Part shown: positions 1-12,152 of the stretch, piece after piece
Position numbering within the stretch: the stretch's first letter is position 1
Layout of the letters: the number at the start of each line of letters is the position of its first letter
DNA from: Diplonema japonicum
Taxonomy: Eukaryota; Euglenozoa; Diplonemea; Diplonemida; Diplonemidae
Direction: 5' to 3'
Assembly (NCBI GenBank): GCA_964019335.1
Contig: OZ025694.1
Span: 186,001-250,000 of the forward strand
Length of the DNA stretch: 64,000 nucleotides
Position numbers and translations under genes: made by a program
Notes under the pieces: generated by a model
Databases searched by the model: none
What the model was told of the DNA's origin: nothing
Seen by the model: only the letters and a program-made list of their open reading frames with translations

Positions 1-3000
1 TCCAATTGCCTTGACGAACTATTCATCACGTGGGTCGGTGGCCTGCTGTGGAAAGGCGTCAAAAACCACGCCATCGGAGAAGAGGACATCCCAGAACTGC
101 CCCGAAGCCTACGCTGTGACCACCTAGGCAACGCTGCAATCGCCGCCCCTAGCAGCACGATTATCAAATTAATCACATCACTCCAATTGTGGGACCTCTT
201 TATGTGGACCATCACGGGCATCGTGCAAGGTGTTGTCAACGCTGTGGTGAAGCCCCTTCTCCTCAAATTCCTCATCGAGGCCGCCACTGACGACAAGGAA
301 GACAGAGTGGGCGAGGCCACCATATACCTGGGAGCGCTGTGCGCAGCACTTATCATTGAAGGTCTTACATCCACCAAGGGGCGTATGTCCTTCGCCGGCC
401 GGTTCGCTACCGGTACCAACATCATTGTGGCTTCCCTTGTCCACTCCAAGTCACTCCGGCTCACAGGCGGCTCCGCCACCACAAAAGAACGAGCCCTCAT
501 CGGAAACGACATGATGCGTATCTACGAAAACGCCAAGACTCTCTCCCAGTTCCCGTCGTCCGTTGCGTCCATCATTGGTGGCGCTGCCATCATCCTCTAC
601 ACTGTGAAGCTGCCAGGTCTTGCCGGGCTTGGGATGCTTTGCCTCGTCCTCCTCGCCAACCAGCTCATGGCACGCCAAGCTGCAAAGGCAGAGAAATCAA
701 CTCTGAATGCCGCAGACCACCGCATTCTGCTGATGACAAGGATCATCGAGGGTATCAAAGCCATCAAGCTTTCAGCGTGGGAGGTTCCCTTTACCGATGC
801 TGTCTTCAAGGCGCGATCAGAGGAGATCGACGCTATTAAGGAATTCCGTTTGTTCTCCATGAGCGCCGTGCAGGTGGGCAGGTCCGCCCCCACCTTGGCC
901 TCGTGCATCACCTTCGCAGTGATGTACGCCTCTGGGCAAGAGCTTGTCGTGAGTGACATCTTCGCTGCTTTCTCTGTTTTCCAATCGATGCGACTGGGCC
1001 TTATCGTCGTGCCCCACTGCATGTCCATCATCGAAACTATGAAGGTGTCTTTCGCTCGTGTGCAGGAGTACCTCGACCAGCCCGAGGCACCACCACTAGA
1101 GCCGATCCCCTCTGACTCTCAGTACGCCGTGACCGCTACTCATTGCGAGTTCTCACACTTTAGCAGCGACAAGTTTAACCTGAAACTAGGGAACTTTCTT
1201 GTGCCTAAAGGAAGCACCTACGCAATCGTAGGCCCCGTGGGGAGCGGCAAGTCGACGATGATACAGAGCATCTTGGGAGACACAGAGAAACTGCAGGGCG
1301 TGGTCATGCTTCAAGAGCACATCGGGTACGTGCCGCAGAAGAGCTTTGTGACCTGTGGGACCATCGAGGAAAACATCGTGATGGGACGTGAGATGAATGA
1401 GTCGAAGTTCCGTGACGCTGTGTTCCGCGCAGCTCTGGACGAGGACCTCAGCAGACTTCCGGACGGGAGGCACACCGAGCTTGGGGAACGTGGGGTGACA
1501 CTGTCTGGGGGGCAGCAGCAAAGGGTGTGCATAGCACGGGCCCTGTATGGCAACCCTGCACTTCTGGTGATGGACGACCCTCTTGCCGCTGTCGATGGCT
1601 TGGTGGGACGTATCATCTTCAAGCGTGTCGTGATGGAGAAGAAGTCCCACCAGTCTATTGTGATGTCCCTGAACCAGATGCAGTTCCTCACCTTCTTTGA
1701 CAACGCTGTGTGCCTCAGCGACGGCGAGGTGGTGGAGGACGGGCGCCTCACGACGCTGGCGAACGTCACCGGCGGTGCTATAGCAGCGATCCTGGAAGAG
1801 TCTGCGGGAATCAACCTCAATGAAGCGGGTGACAACAACGATGCTACTAATGACATGCCAGAAGAAGCAACGAGTAAATCTAAGACGAACGCTTTAATCC
1901 AAAAGGAAGGCAAGCAGAAAGGTTCCGTGAGCCATCGGGTCCTCATCAAATATTTCAAGAGCGTAGGCAAGGCGCCAACAATAACATGTATTTTCGTGCT
2001 TCTGCTGACTTATGCTGCGATGGCCTTCAACGACAGGTGGCTCGCTATCTGGACTGCGGAGGCAGAGGACGCCAACGACGCACCCGTCTCGCAGAGTCCT
2101 GACGAGTGGTATCTTTATGTGTTCATTGGGTCTTCTACAGCTTTTGCGTTAGGGCTGGTGCTCACATCTGTGTGCATGTCCCTCGCGGCGGTGAAGGCAG
2201 GGTTGTCACTGCACAACGACTGCTTCACGCGGGTGATCCATGCACCGTTGAGCTGGTTCGACAGCACCCCCAGCGGGAGGATCCTGTCCAGGTTCTCCAC
2301 CGATCTTGCCAACGTCGACGTGCAGTTCGCCAACACTCTTGACAACGTGGTGCAGCTCACGATGACCGTCCTCGTCCTGCTGATAGTCATCAGCACCATT
2401 GTGCCCACTGTCATTCCTGTCATTGTTGTGTCGCTTGTCTTCTACGCTGCGCAGGTCATCGGTGTTGACAAGTCGAACAGAGAGGTGAAGCGGTTTGCAA
2501 ACAACGCAATGTCGCCTGTGCTTTCGTCTCTGTCCGAGATAGGGTCCCCTTCCGGGAGGCTCATCCTGCGTGCTATGAAGCTCTCCGACCCAATGCAGAA
2601 GAAGTTCCGTGAGGAGTACGACCACCTCATGAAGTACAGCTACGCTTCATGCGGGGTGCTCTTCTTCGGGATGCAGATCTCGTACTTCATCTCAATGGTG
2701 ATCTCCTCTGCAACGGGCCTCCTCATGCTCTACGGGCCGGGTTCGACCGATCTACGCGACAACTCGTCCGACCTCGCCCTAGCCATGACCTACTCCTTCA
2801 TGCTTCCCTACTTCTTCCTCTTCTACTCCATGATCTTCTCCATGTTCAAGGCCATCCTCACCTCTCTTGAGCGTCTGCTTGAGTGCCTTGACGACGCTGT
2901 GCCACAGGAACCGGAGTGGTTCACAAGGGAGGACAAGCGCATCGGGGCTGGCTGGCCACAAAGAGGTCGCATCCATTTCGACAAGGTGTCGCTGGTATAC

Positions 3001-4507
3001 CGCCCTGGGTTGCCGCCTGCTGTGAAGGAGGCGGACTTCACGATCCGTGGGGGGTCGACGGTCGGGGTGGTGGGGAGGACGGGTGCTGGGAAGTCATCTC
3101 TTGTTGTGTTGCTGTTCAGGTATGTTATCACTGCACAACACAACACAACACAACACAACACAACACAACACAACACAACACAACACAACACAACAGGCTA
3201 GTGGAGGCAGCCTCCGGGATGATCACAATCGACGGTGTGGACATCAGTAAAATCGGGCTGCAGACACTGCGGAAGGCGATGGCCGTGATCCCTCAGGTGT
3301 GCCACGCCATGAAAAGGAAAAAAAAAAAAAAAAACCACAACAACCCTCAGGAACCGCTCCTCATTGACGACACGGTGGCGAGGAACCTGGACCCCTTCAA
3401 ACAGAAGTCGGATGAGGAGCTTCGGATAGTGCTTGACAAGATGGGGCTGACGGGGTGCAGTCTGGATGACCAGGGGATGAGCTTGAGCGCGGGGGAGAAG
3501 CAACTCATCTCACTGGCGAGGTGTGTGGAGGAAGATGAAAAAAAAAAGGGAGGGAGAAAAAAAAAAATTACAGAGCGCTGCTGCTGCCTGCAAAGGTGAT
3601 CGTGATGGACGAGCCGACATCTAACATCGACCCTGCGACCGACCAGGCGATCCAGCGTGTGATCAGGGAAGACTGGGCAGACAAGACAGTGGTGTGTATT
3701 ACTACAAAGATAACATCAAAAACAAAAATCTTTTTTTTTTTTTTTTTTTTGCAGATCACAATCGCACACCGTCTGATCACAATCATTGACGGAGATGAGA
3801 TCATCGTGATGGACGCGGGGCAGGTGGCGGAGCAGGGGCTCCCCATGACGCTGATGAAGGACGAGACCACCATTCTGCACAAGATGGTACAAGGGCTTGG
3901 GCAGGAGATGGCCGCGAGGCTCGAAGAGAAGGCAGCCACACATGAAACAAGGCAGCCCGTGTACGAGCGGTCATCGTCATCGTCAGGGGAGCCGTTCAAA
4001 GACTTCAAACCTCTGGGGTCCTCCGCACTGCTGCCAACAATTGTACCAAACCCGCCTGAGATGGAGACAACCGCAGACAACGAAAGGGCGAGCCTGTCAG
4101 AGTGGACTATAAGGAAGTCAACAGACGAGGCAAGGCCGAAGCCGGAGCCCCAAGGGGAAGCAAACCCACTGTTCCCTAAACTGAGTGGATCTGAATGGAC
4201 ATTGCTAAAAGAGACAGAGGGTAACGAAATGGCTGGAGCGAGCCTACCGGAGTTGACCCCAAGCCAAAACCCTGCCAGCTTGTCGGACTGGACCACCAAG
4301 AAAAGCCCCATGACAACATCAAATAAAGAGGGATCAGGCTGCTCTTGGTCGAGTTCTGATGAAGCGTCTCCAGAGCCAGCGATGCCTGATCCCACTCCTG
4401 TAATGGAAGGAGAGGAGCCAGAGACGGATGGCGAAGGCGAAGGCGATGAACGGCCTTTGCTAGCAGGTACTGCAGACAGTCTCCCACTGCCTGGTGTTAA
4501 GGAATAG
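1..4507 (+). CDS. ABCC (MRP)-type ABC transporter, 5' partial, five exons
   Basis: Full ABC exporter of subfamily C, expected to move organic anions or conjugates across a membrane. The frame is open from base 1; by comparison with the tandem paralogue only a few N-terminal residues seem to be missing. Order: TMD1, NBD1 (Walker A GPVGSGKST, signature LSGGQQQR, Walker B LLVMDDPLAAVD), TMD2, NBD2 (Walker A GRTGAGKSS, signature LSAGEKQL, Walker B VIVMDEPTSNID, H-loop IAHRL). Exons inferred from frame, GT-AG ends and NBD2 continuity: 1-3119, 3197-3296, 3351-3520, 3574-3691, 3755-4507, giving 1419 residues plus stop. There is no TMD0, so it is a short MRP. The last ~190 residues form a Ser/Glu/Pro-rich tail with degenerate SLSEWT-type repeats that the paralogue lacks. 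Substrate cannot be told. Confidence 0.93.
3134..3195 (+). repeat. CAACA pentanucleotide microsatellite inside intron 1
   Basis: About 12 uninterrupted CAACA units fill most of the 77-bp first intron (3120-3196) of the first ABCC gene. The equivalent intron of the second gene has 8 more units. Confidence 0.95.
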
Positions 4508-5664
4508 AACAACGAACATTGTTCACCCCCCCCCCCCCCCATCCCCCTTCCTCCTTTGACAAACGCCGAGTGTCCGTGTTTACTCCTCTCCCCCCCATCG
4601 CTCTCAGGTCTTTTCATTTACAGTAAACGGTTTAATAACGGGGAGGAAAGGGGTTGTTGGATTTCTCCCTCGGGGGGGGGGGGGGGGGTCGGGCAGAGCT
4701 TTGTTTTTTTTTTTTCGGGCAGGGCTAAAAATTTCCGAATTTGCACATACAACAAAGCAAAAAGATTTCTTTTTATATACAACACTTATCACGGATCCCA
4801 CGCGCAACCCACCTACCCACAGCCATGCATTCAGCGCAGAGGGCAAGCAACATGAAGCAGCTAAAGTCATTCTTCCTTAAACAACGATTGTCTTTTGCTT
4901 TAACCACTAAACCCATTATGTCATATATTTTATATATGACATTAAAAAAAAGAAGAAGAAAATCCATAGACCTGTTGGTCAAATTGCGACCTGTTATTCT
5001 CTTTTATTTTTTTGGCGCCATTTGCGCGTTTTTTTTTGCTGCCCTTTTTTTCAGCATTATTTTAAGAATTTGAGGGGTCCAAAAATCCTGGAAAAAATGA
5101 GTGAGAATGAGGAATACTCAACTAGAAACAAAAAGCTGGTCGTAAATGTCGGAAAGTGGTAGTTCTGGTGACGGTTCTGAGGCTAGTAAGTACTTGGGGG
5201 GAGGAAAGTGTAGAAGACCGAACAATCAGATAAAATTACTTACTTTGCACCAAAATATGGCATTTACTCTCGAACCGTTCGGCCAAAAAAACCATAGCCA
5301 ACCAATAGCTATTCCACTTATTTTTTTTCCTCCAGAGGTCACTTTCTCCATAAAAAGAACACTTTGTATGGTTAAATGCTGCTAATTTTTTTTTTTCTCT
5401 CTTTTTTTTGAATTTTTTAGGAGTCGCCTCAAAAATGGACTTTTCGGTTTTTAGCCTGTGGGTTAGTGGTAAAAAAAAAAAAAAAAAAAGAAGAGTAGTG
5501 GCAACTTCAACAGGTTCAACAGACTTGTTACGAATTACAAGCTCCGACTCTTTCTTTTCCCCCCCTCTTTTTTTTTTTTTTTCGTCACAAAATGCAAGAG
5601 CTATTTTTTTTTTTCTTGCTCGTGCGAAACAAACAAAAGAGTTATGTTGATATACGCCACATAG
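4508..5664. other. Intergenic spacer, homopolymer-rich
   Basis: This is the 3' flank of the first ABCC gene, with C, G, T and A homopolymers. A perfect 11-bp stem with a TTT loop lies at 4918-4942. A short ATG-initiated frame at 5146-5385 turns phenylalanine- and proline-rich after about 55 residues and is not supported as a gene. Confidence 0.6.
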
Positions 5665-5856
5665 TGGCGGGGATAACATGGAAATATAAAGAAGTACATC
5701 AGATGTCCTCCACGTCGGTCATCACCGGTAGCGCCCGAGTGGAAGAACGTCAGGGTGACAGCTAGGGTTGAGTTGCACACCGCACGCATTAAGGACACGA
5801 CGCGGAACGCAGAAGAAGCTACTGCTCGGCCGAGGAGCGCCCCCTGTAATCAAGTA
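5665..5856 (+). repeat. Dispersed repeat, copy A (partner at 16450-16704)
   Basis: This copy shares a block beginning GGGATAACATGGAAATATAA with copy B, then an interrupted middle, then a near-identical 90-base block ending CCCCTGTAATCAAGTA. The last block stays open for about 30 codons in both copies, and every difference between them is synonymous. This suggests a fragment of a mobile-element coding region. Other copies in the genome would settle its extent. Confidence 0.75.
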
Positions 5857-6689
5857 GCCCCATTTGCTTGTTTTTTTTTTTTTTTTCCAACCATTTCAAA
5901 AAAACCCGGTTTTTTTGAAGACACAGGGATAAACCCGACTTTGCACAAAACCAACCAACCCGCCAACACCTTTTTGAAAGTTGTATGTACGTGCTTGGGA
6001 GAGGGGGAAAAAGGGGGGGGGGGGGGTAAAAACCTGTAGAAGTTTATAACCCGTACGTCGGTAATAATAACACTCCCCTTTTGTTTTAGACAAGTCAAAA
6101 AGGCTTTTACGAGTCCCAGACTCCAAGTTGCAGACGTAGCAGCATTCTCGAAAAATAAAAAAAAAAATAAAGAACCGCGATCGACTTATTCCTTGCTGAT
6201 ATGTCTCGCCTGGCCAGTTATTTCTGACGTACGATTTGTCAGAAAAAGAATTGTGGTTCCCCCCCCCCCCCCCCCCCCTTCTCTGCCATCATCTCTCTTT
6301 CCAAAGTCGTTTCAATTAAAAGAAAAAAAGAGAAAAGGAAAAAGTCACCCATATTTTTCATTCTTCAGTTCGTGTAATTCCCCCCCCCCCCCCTCTTTTA
6401 AAAAGAGCCGAGGATTTGCCAAGCGACTGGTGAATTGTGCTTTTTTCTTCTTTGTCCTCTTTTGTTTTCTTTTTGTTATTTCTTTTATACCGTAAGGTCG
6501 ATTCTGCCTACCCCCCACTGTGCCCAGCGGACGAAGTGTATTCGGACCCTCCAGCATCATCCGTTTGCTTGCAATGCTTTTTGTCTTTTTGTTCATCCTA
6601 CCGGGGGTGTGCGTGTGCGTGTGTGTTCTTTTTTTTTCACGAACCGCCGAGAAACCTTCACGAAAAAGGGAGAAAAGAAAATTCTAAAA
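5857..6689. other. Intergenic spacer
   Basis: Low-complexity DNA with long C and T runs. A 12-bp perfect inverted repeat around one central base (TTCAAAAAAACC, C, then its complement) lies near 5896-5920. No gene is supported. Confidence 0.55.
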
Positions 6690-7247
6690 ATGGTGAGCGG
6701 GAACGAAGCCTGGAGCTACTGGTCAATGACGTGAACCCGACAGCTTCAGCGGGGACAACGTACGGGGCTGAAGGAGGTGAACATGGGGTGCGAGGGGATG
6801 AAGAAGTTCACGTTTGTTGGTTCGCTGGCGTCGTGGGTGCACATCGTGGAGCGGGTGGCAAGGATGCAGAAAGCAGACATCGCAGTGGACAGCGTGGTCC
6901 ACGAGGAGGTTCAGAACGCATCACACACGAGGCCCCTGCTGCATCTGTCCTTCCCGAAACACTCGAAGAATGTGCTTCTTGTGTATGAAGCATCTGGGGT
7001 GAGGGAGGTGAAGGAGGAGGAGTGGATGTACCAGTTGACGGAAGCGGAGGCCAGCGACCTACATGCTCAGTACACAGAGAGCTACAAGCTCTTCATGGAT
7101 CAGGATGTGGAAGGGGCGCAGAAGGCACTCGAAGGCTACACGGATACCTCACATGTGACGCGGAACTACATGGAGCAGCTGGAGAAGGCAGCACAGAACA
7201 AGGAACTCTGTCAGCCCTGGAGAACGCTGGATCTGTTGCTTGCTTGA
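6690..7247 (+). CDS. Small protein of unknown function (~157 aa, possible start-codon micro-exon)
   Basis: The uninterrupted frame runs from ATG 6783 to the stop at 7247 (154 residues), has ordinary mixed composition and lies on the same strand as its neighbours. No family is recognised. The protein is charged and probably helical, with a Glu/Lys-rich middle. A better leader (A-rich, then ATG) is at 6690, but that frame stops after 14 codons. If 6693-6743 (GTGAGC...ACAG, 51 bp) is an intron, the start codon joins the downstream frame and the protein gains a few residues. It ends 161 bp before the second ABCC gene. Coding status is likely; start and function are uncertain. Confidence 0.6.
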
Positions 7248-7408
7248 AGACGACATCCTTCACTCGGGTTTACACTCAAGAAAGGACGAGGGGGGGGGGG
7301 GAGAACACCCCACTTAGATTCCACGATTTGTTACGTTTTACGTTTCATAGGTTTAGAAGTAACTACTTAGTATTTCAAAAAAAGGTATATTCTTAAAACA
7401 CAAAGAAA

Positions 7409-10400
7409 ATGGCTTCGTGCTGTTCAGAGGTGCTGATCACATGGGTGACTACATTGATGTGGAAGGGTGTCAAGGGCCGGACTATAGAGGACGACGACAT
7501 TCCTGATCTGCCCGCGGGGGTGAGGTGCGACATGGTGGGGCAAGCAGCTGTAATGAACTACGAAAAGGGAACGAGCTTAAGGAGCCTGATGGGCACACTT
7601 ATGAAATGGGATCTGTTTGGATGGGTCATCTTGGGCATCGTGCAAGGTGTTGTCAATGCTGTGGTGAAGCCCCTTCTCCTCAAATTCCTCATCGAGGCCG
7701 CCACCGACGACAAGGAAGACAGAGTGGACGAGGCAGCAATATACCTTGGCGGCCTTTGCCTCTCACTTATCATTGAAGGACTCACTGCGACTAGAGGCCG
7801 CACGTACTTCTCCGGTCGGTTCGCTACGGGGATGAACGCTAGTGTTGCATCCCTCGTCCACGCCAAGGCCCTGCGCCTTACAGGCGGGTCTGGCACAAAA
7901 GAACGAGCCCTCATCGGAAACGACATGATGCGTATCTACGAAAACACGAAGATTCTCTCCCAGTTCCCATCGTCCGTTGCGTCCATCATTGGTGGCGCCA
8001 TTATCATCCTCTACACTGTGAAGCTGCCAGGTCTTGCCGGGCTTGGGATGCTTTGCCTCGTCCTCCTCGCCAACCAGCTCATGGCACGCGTCGCCGCAAA
8101 GGCAGAGAAATCAACTCTGAATGCCGCAGACCACCGCATTCTGCTGATGACAAGGATCATCGAGGGTATCAAAGCCATCAAGCTTTCAGCGTGGGAGGTT
8201 CCCTTTACCGATGCTGTCTTGCAGGCACGTGGCGAGGAAAGTAAAGAAATCAGTAAGTACAGGTTGTACGGGATGAGCGCCGTGCAGGTGGGTAGGTCCT
8301 CTCCTACCCTTGCTTCGTGTGTGACGTTTGTAGTGATGTACGCCTCCGGCCAAGATCTTGTCGTGAGTGATATTTTCGCTGCTTTCTCTGTGTTCCAGTC
8401 GCTCAGGCTTGGTCTCATCGTCGTGCCCCACTGCATGTCCATCATTGCTACAATGAATGTGTCGCTCTACCGCGTGGAGGAGTACCTCGACCAGCCCGAA
8501 GCACCACCGCTCGTACCCGTCCCCTCCGACTCTAAGTACGCCGTAACCATGGCAGGTAGCTTTACACACTTTGGTAACGAAAAGTTCAATCTGAAAGTAA
8601 ACAACTTCCGTGTGAACAAAGGGAGCACCTGCGGTGTGGTAGGCCCCGTGGGGAGCGGTAAGTCGACGATGATACAGAGCATCTTGGGAGACACAAACAT
8701 GCTGTCAGGACAGGTCATGCTTGAGGAGCAGATCGGGTACGTGCCGCAGAAGAGCTTTGTGATCTGTGGGACCATCGAGGACAACATTGTGATGGGACGT
8801 GAGATGAATGAGTCGAAGTTCCGTGACGCTGTGTTCCGCGCAGCTCTGGACGAGGACCTCAGCAGACTTCCGGACGGGAGGCACACCGAGCTTGGGGAAC
8901 GTGGGGTGACACTGTCTGGGGGGCAGCAGCAAAGGGTGTGCATAGCACGGGCCCTGTATGGCAACCCTGCACTTCTGGTGATGGACGACCCTCTTGCCGC
9001 TGTCGACGGTCAGGTAGCACGTACCATCTTCAAGCGTGTCGTGATGGAGAAGAAGTCCCACCAGTCTATTGTGATGTCCCTGAACCAGCTGCAGTTCCTC
9101 ACCTTCTTTGACAACGCTGTGTACCTTGACGACGGCGAGGTGGCGGAGGACGGGCTAATCGCCGACCTTGCCGCGAAAGCTGATGGTAAAATCGCCCTTG
9201 CGCTGAAAGAGTCTGCTGGCGTTGATCTAGGTGGGAACGAGCCTGACAATGAGATGGCCGAGCCCATGCCCGATATCCAGAAAGGTAACACCGCTGCGCT
9301 GATCCAGAAAGAGCACCAGAACTCAGGAAGCGTGAACCAGTCGGTGCTTAGGAAGTACTTCAAAAGCATGGGCACGATGCGCATCGCCGTCTGTGTTGTT
9401 GTGCTTCTGCTTACGTACGCTGGGATGGCCTTCAACGACAGGTGGCTTGCCGTATGGGCAGCCCAGGCTGAAGGTGACGACTCTCCCGCTGCAACGCCTG
9501 CCGAGAGGCAGGACCAGAAGCCTGATGCATGGTACCTTTACGTGTTCATTGGGTCTTCGCTGTGGTTTGCTATTGGATTGGTGCTCACATCTGTGTGCAT
9601 GTCCCTCGCGGCGGTGAAGGCAGGGTTGTCACTGCACAACGACTGCTTCACGCGGGTGATCCATGCACCGTTGAGCTGGTTCGACAGCACCCCCAGCGGG
9701 AGGATCCTGTCCAGGTTCTCCACCGATCTTGCCAACGTCGACGTGCAGTTCGCCAACACTCTTGACAACGTGGTGCAGCTCACGATGACCGTCCTCGTCC
9801 TGCTGATAGTCATCTGTGTCATTGTACCACTTGTGGTGCCTGTGGTCGTTGTGTCTGTTATCTGCTACGGGTTTCTTGTGGTCGGTGTTGACAAGTCGAA
9901 CAGAGAGGTGAAGCGGTTTGCAAACAACGCAATGTCGCCTGTGCTTTCGTCTCTGTCCGAGATAGGGTCCCCTTCCGGGAGGCTCATCCTGCGTGCTATG
10001 AAGCTCTCCGACCCAATGCAGAAGAAGTTCCGTGAGGAGTACGACCACCTCATGAAGCACAGCTACGCCTCGAACGGTGCACTGCACTTCGGGATGCTCA
10101 TCTCGTACTTCATCTCAATCATCATCTCAACTGCTACAGGTCTCCTCATGCTCTACGGGCCGCAGGCTGATGACCTCAAAGACAGTGCTGCTGAGTTCGC
10201 CCTGGCCATGACCTACTCCTTCATGCTTCCCTACTTCTTCCTCTTCTACTCCATGCTCTTCTCCATGTTCAAGGCCATCCTCACCTCTCTTGAGCGTCTG
10301 CTTGAGTGCCTTGACGACGCTGTGCCACAGGAACCGGAGTGGTTCACGAAGGAAGACGAAAAGGTGGATGCCAACTGGCCCAAGAAAGGGAAGATCTGTT

Positions 10401-11544
10401 TCGACAAGGTGTCGCTGGTATACCGCCCTGGGTTGCCGCCTGCTGTGAAGGAGGCGGACTTCACGATCCGTGGGGGGTCGACGGTCGGGGTGGTGGGGAG
10501 GACGGGTGCTGGGAAGTCATCTCTTGTTGTGTTGCTGTTCAGGTATGATATCACTGCACAACACAACACAACACAACACAACACAACACAACACAACACA
10601 ACACAACACAACACAACACAACACAACACAACACAACACAACACAACACAACACAACAGGCTAGTGGAGGCAGCCTCCGGGATGATCACAATCGACGGTG
10701 TGGACATCAGTAAAATCGGGCTGCAGACACTGCGGAAGGCGATGGCCGTGATCCCTCAGGTGTGCCACGCCATGAAAAGGAAAAAAAAAAAAAAAAACCA
10801 CAACAACCCTCAGGAACCGCTCCTCATTGACGACACGGTGGCGAGGAACCTGGACCCCTTCAAACAGAAGTCGGATGAGGAGCTTCGGATAGTGCTTGAC
10901 AAGATGGGGCTGACGGGGTGCAGTCTGGATGACCAGGGGATGAGCTTGAGCGCGGGGGAGAAGCAACTCATCTCACTGGCGAGGTGTGTGGAGGAAGATG
11001 AAAAAAAAAAGGGAGGGAGAAAAAAAAAAATTACAGAGCGCTGCTGCTGCCTGCAAAGGTGATCGTGATGGACGAGCCGACATCTAACATCGACCCTGCG
11101 ACCGACCAGGCGATCCAGCGTGTGATCAGGGAAGACTGGGCAGACAAGACAGTGGTGTGTATTACTACAAAGATAACATCAAAAACAAAAATCTTTTTTT
11201 TTTTTTTTTTTTTGCAGATCACAATCGCACACCGTCTGATCACAATCATTGACGGAGATGAGATCATCGTGATGGACGCGGGGCAGGTGGCGGAGCAGGG
11301 GCTCCCCATGACGCTGATGAAGGACGAGACCACCATTCTGCACAAGATGGTACAAGGGCTTGGGCAGGAGATGGCCGCGAGGCTCGAAGAGAAGGCAGCC
11401 ACACATATTGACAACATCCAAGAGACGAGCGAAGCGTCCTCGGCACCCACTGGGACGTACAAAGAAACTCACCCACTGAAGCTTAATAGCCATGGGAGCC
11501 TATCCACCATCTCTGTTGCCTCGGAGGAGGAAGCAACTCTGTAA
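7409..11544 (+). CDS. ABCC (MRP)-type ABC transporter, complete, five exons
   Basis: Tandem paralogue of the transporter at the window start. ATG 7409 follows an A-rich leader. Exons: 7409-10542, 10660-10759, 10814-10983, 11037-11154, 11218-11544; they total 3849 nt, or 1282 residues plus stop. TMD1-NBD1-TMD2-NBD2 with Walker A lysines at about K418 (GPVGSGKS) and K1036 (GRTGAGKS), signatures LSGGQQQR and LSAGEKQL, Walker B MDDPLAAVD and VIVMDEPTSNID. As in its neighbour, NBD1 has Asp where catalytic Glu is usual, and NBD2 keeps Glu; this is the common ABCC asymmetry. Introns 2-4 look identical to those of the first gene, and intron 1 differs mainly in pentanucleotide copy number. The C-terminal tail is short and different. 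It should be a membrane exporter of unknown substrate. Confidence 0.95.
10557..10658 (+). repeat. CAACA pentanucleotide microsatellite inside intron 1
   Basis: About 20 CAACA units in the 117-bp intron 10543-10659. The intron has no stop in the gene's frame and its length is divisible by three, so retention would insert an HNTTQ-repeat peptide within NBD2. Confidence 0.95.
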
Positions 11545-12117
11545 AAAGATTTTTCCTTTTTTTTTTTTTCTTGTTTAAGTTTCCAAAACCAAATGGACAA
11601 CTTCCCCTATTTTTTAAAAAAAAAATTTTTTTTTTTAAACCTTTCCTAGTTTTTCTTAAGCGCTACTGAGAAAAGAGAAAAAAAAGAAGAAGATTTAAAA
11701 AAAAAAAAAACCCAAAAAAAAATAAAGATAAGAGAAAACAGTGTTTACGTTAGACAAAAAGCTATTTGTAGTTCGGCAGCATTTCAAATTAAAAGCATAA
11801 AAAATAAAAGAAAATAAAAAAAAGGGGTCGGCGCCAGCAGAATAGTTTTTTCGCTTTTTTCTTTAATACTTTTTTTCAAAAAGAAAGTACTTCAAAACTC
11901 CAAAAGAAACACCGTGACACTGATTTCCTCCTTGTTCTTCTTCTTCTTTTTTTTTCCCCTAGTTCTTTTTCACTGAACCAATTGGCATTTCTTCCCTATT
12001 TGTTCCAGCCATCAATTTTCTCCCCTCCCCCCTCTCCATGACTAGCCACAACTATCTCCCCCACCTTTATTCCAATTACGCAAATACTACTGCCTTTTCT
12101 TTTTTGTTTTTGTTTTT

Positions 12118-12152
<35 letters not shown>

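Noticed and set aside
3916-4617. Large minus-strand frames opposite the ABCC tail (to 4617) and opposite other genes
   Set aside because: They are antisense shadows of + strand codons; no motifs, and codon pattern follows the + strand.
5146-5385. 79-codon frame starting MSESGSSGDGSE
   Set aside because: Only the first ~55 residues look protein-like and it continues into homopolymer-derived residues; no homology recognised.
3134-10658. CAACA tandem arrays as a possible CRISPR or satellite
   Set aside because: Unit is 5 bp with no spacers, and both lie inside GT-AG introns: simple microsatellites.
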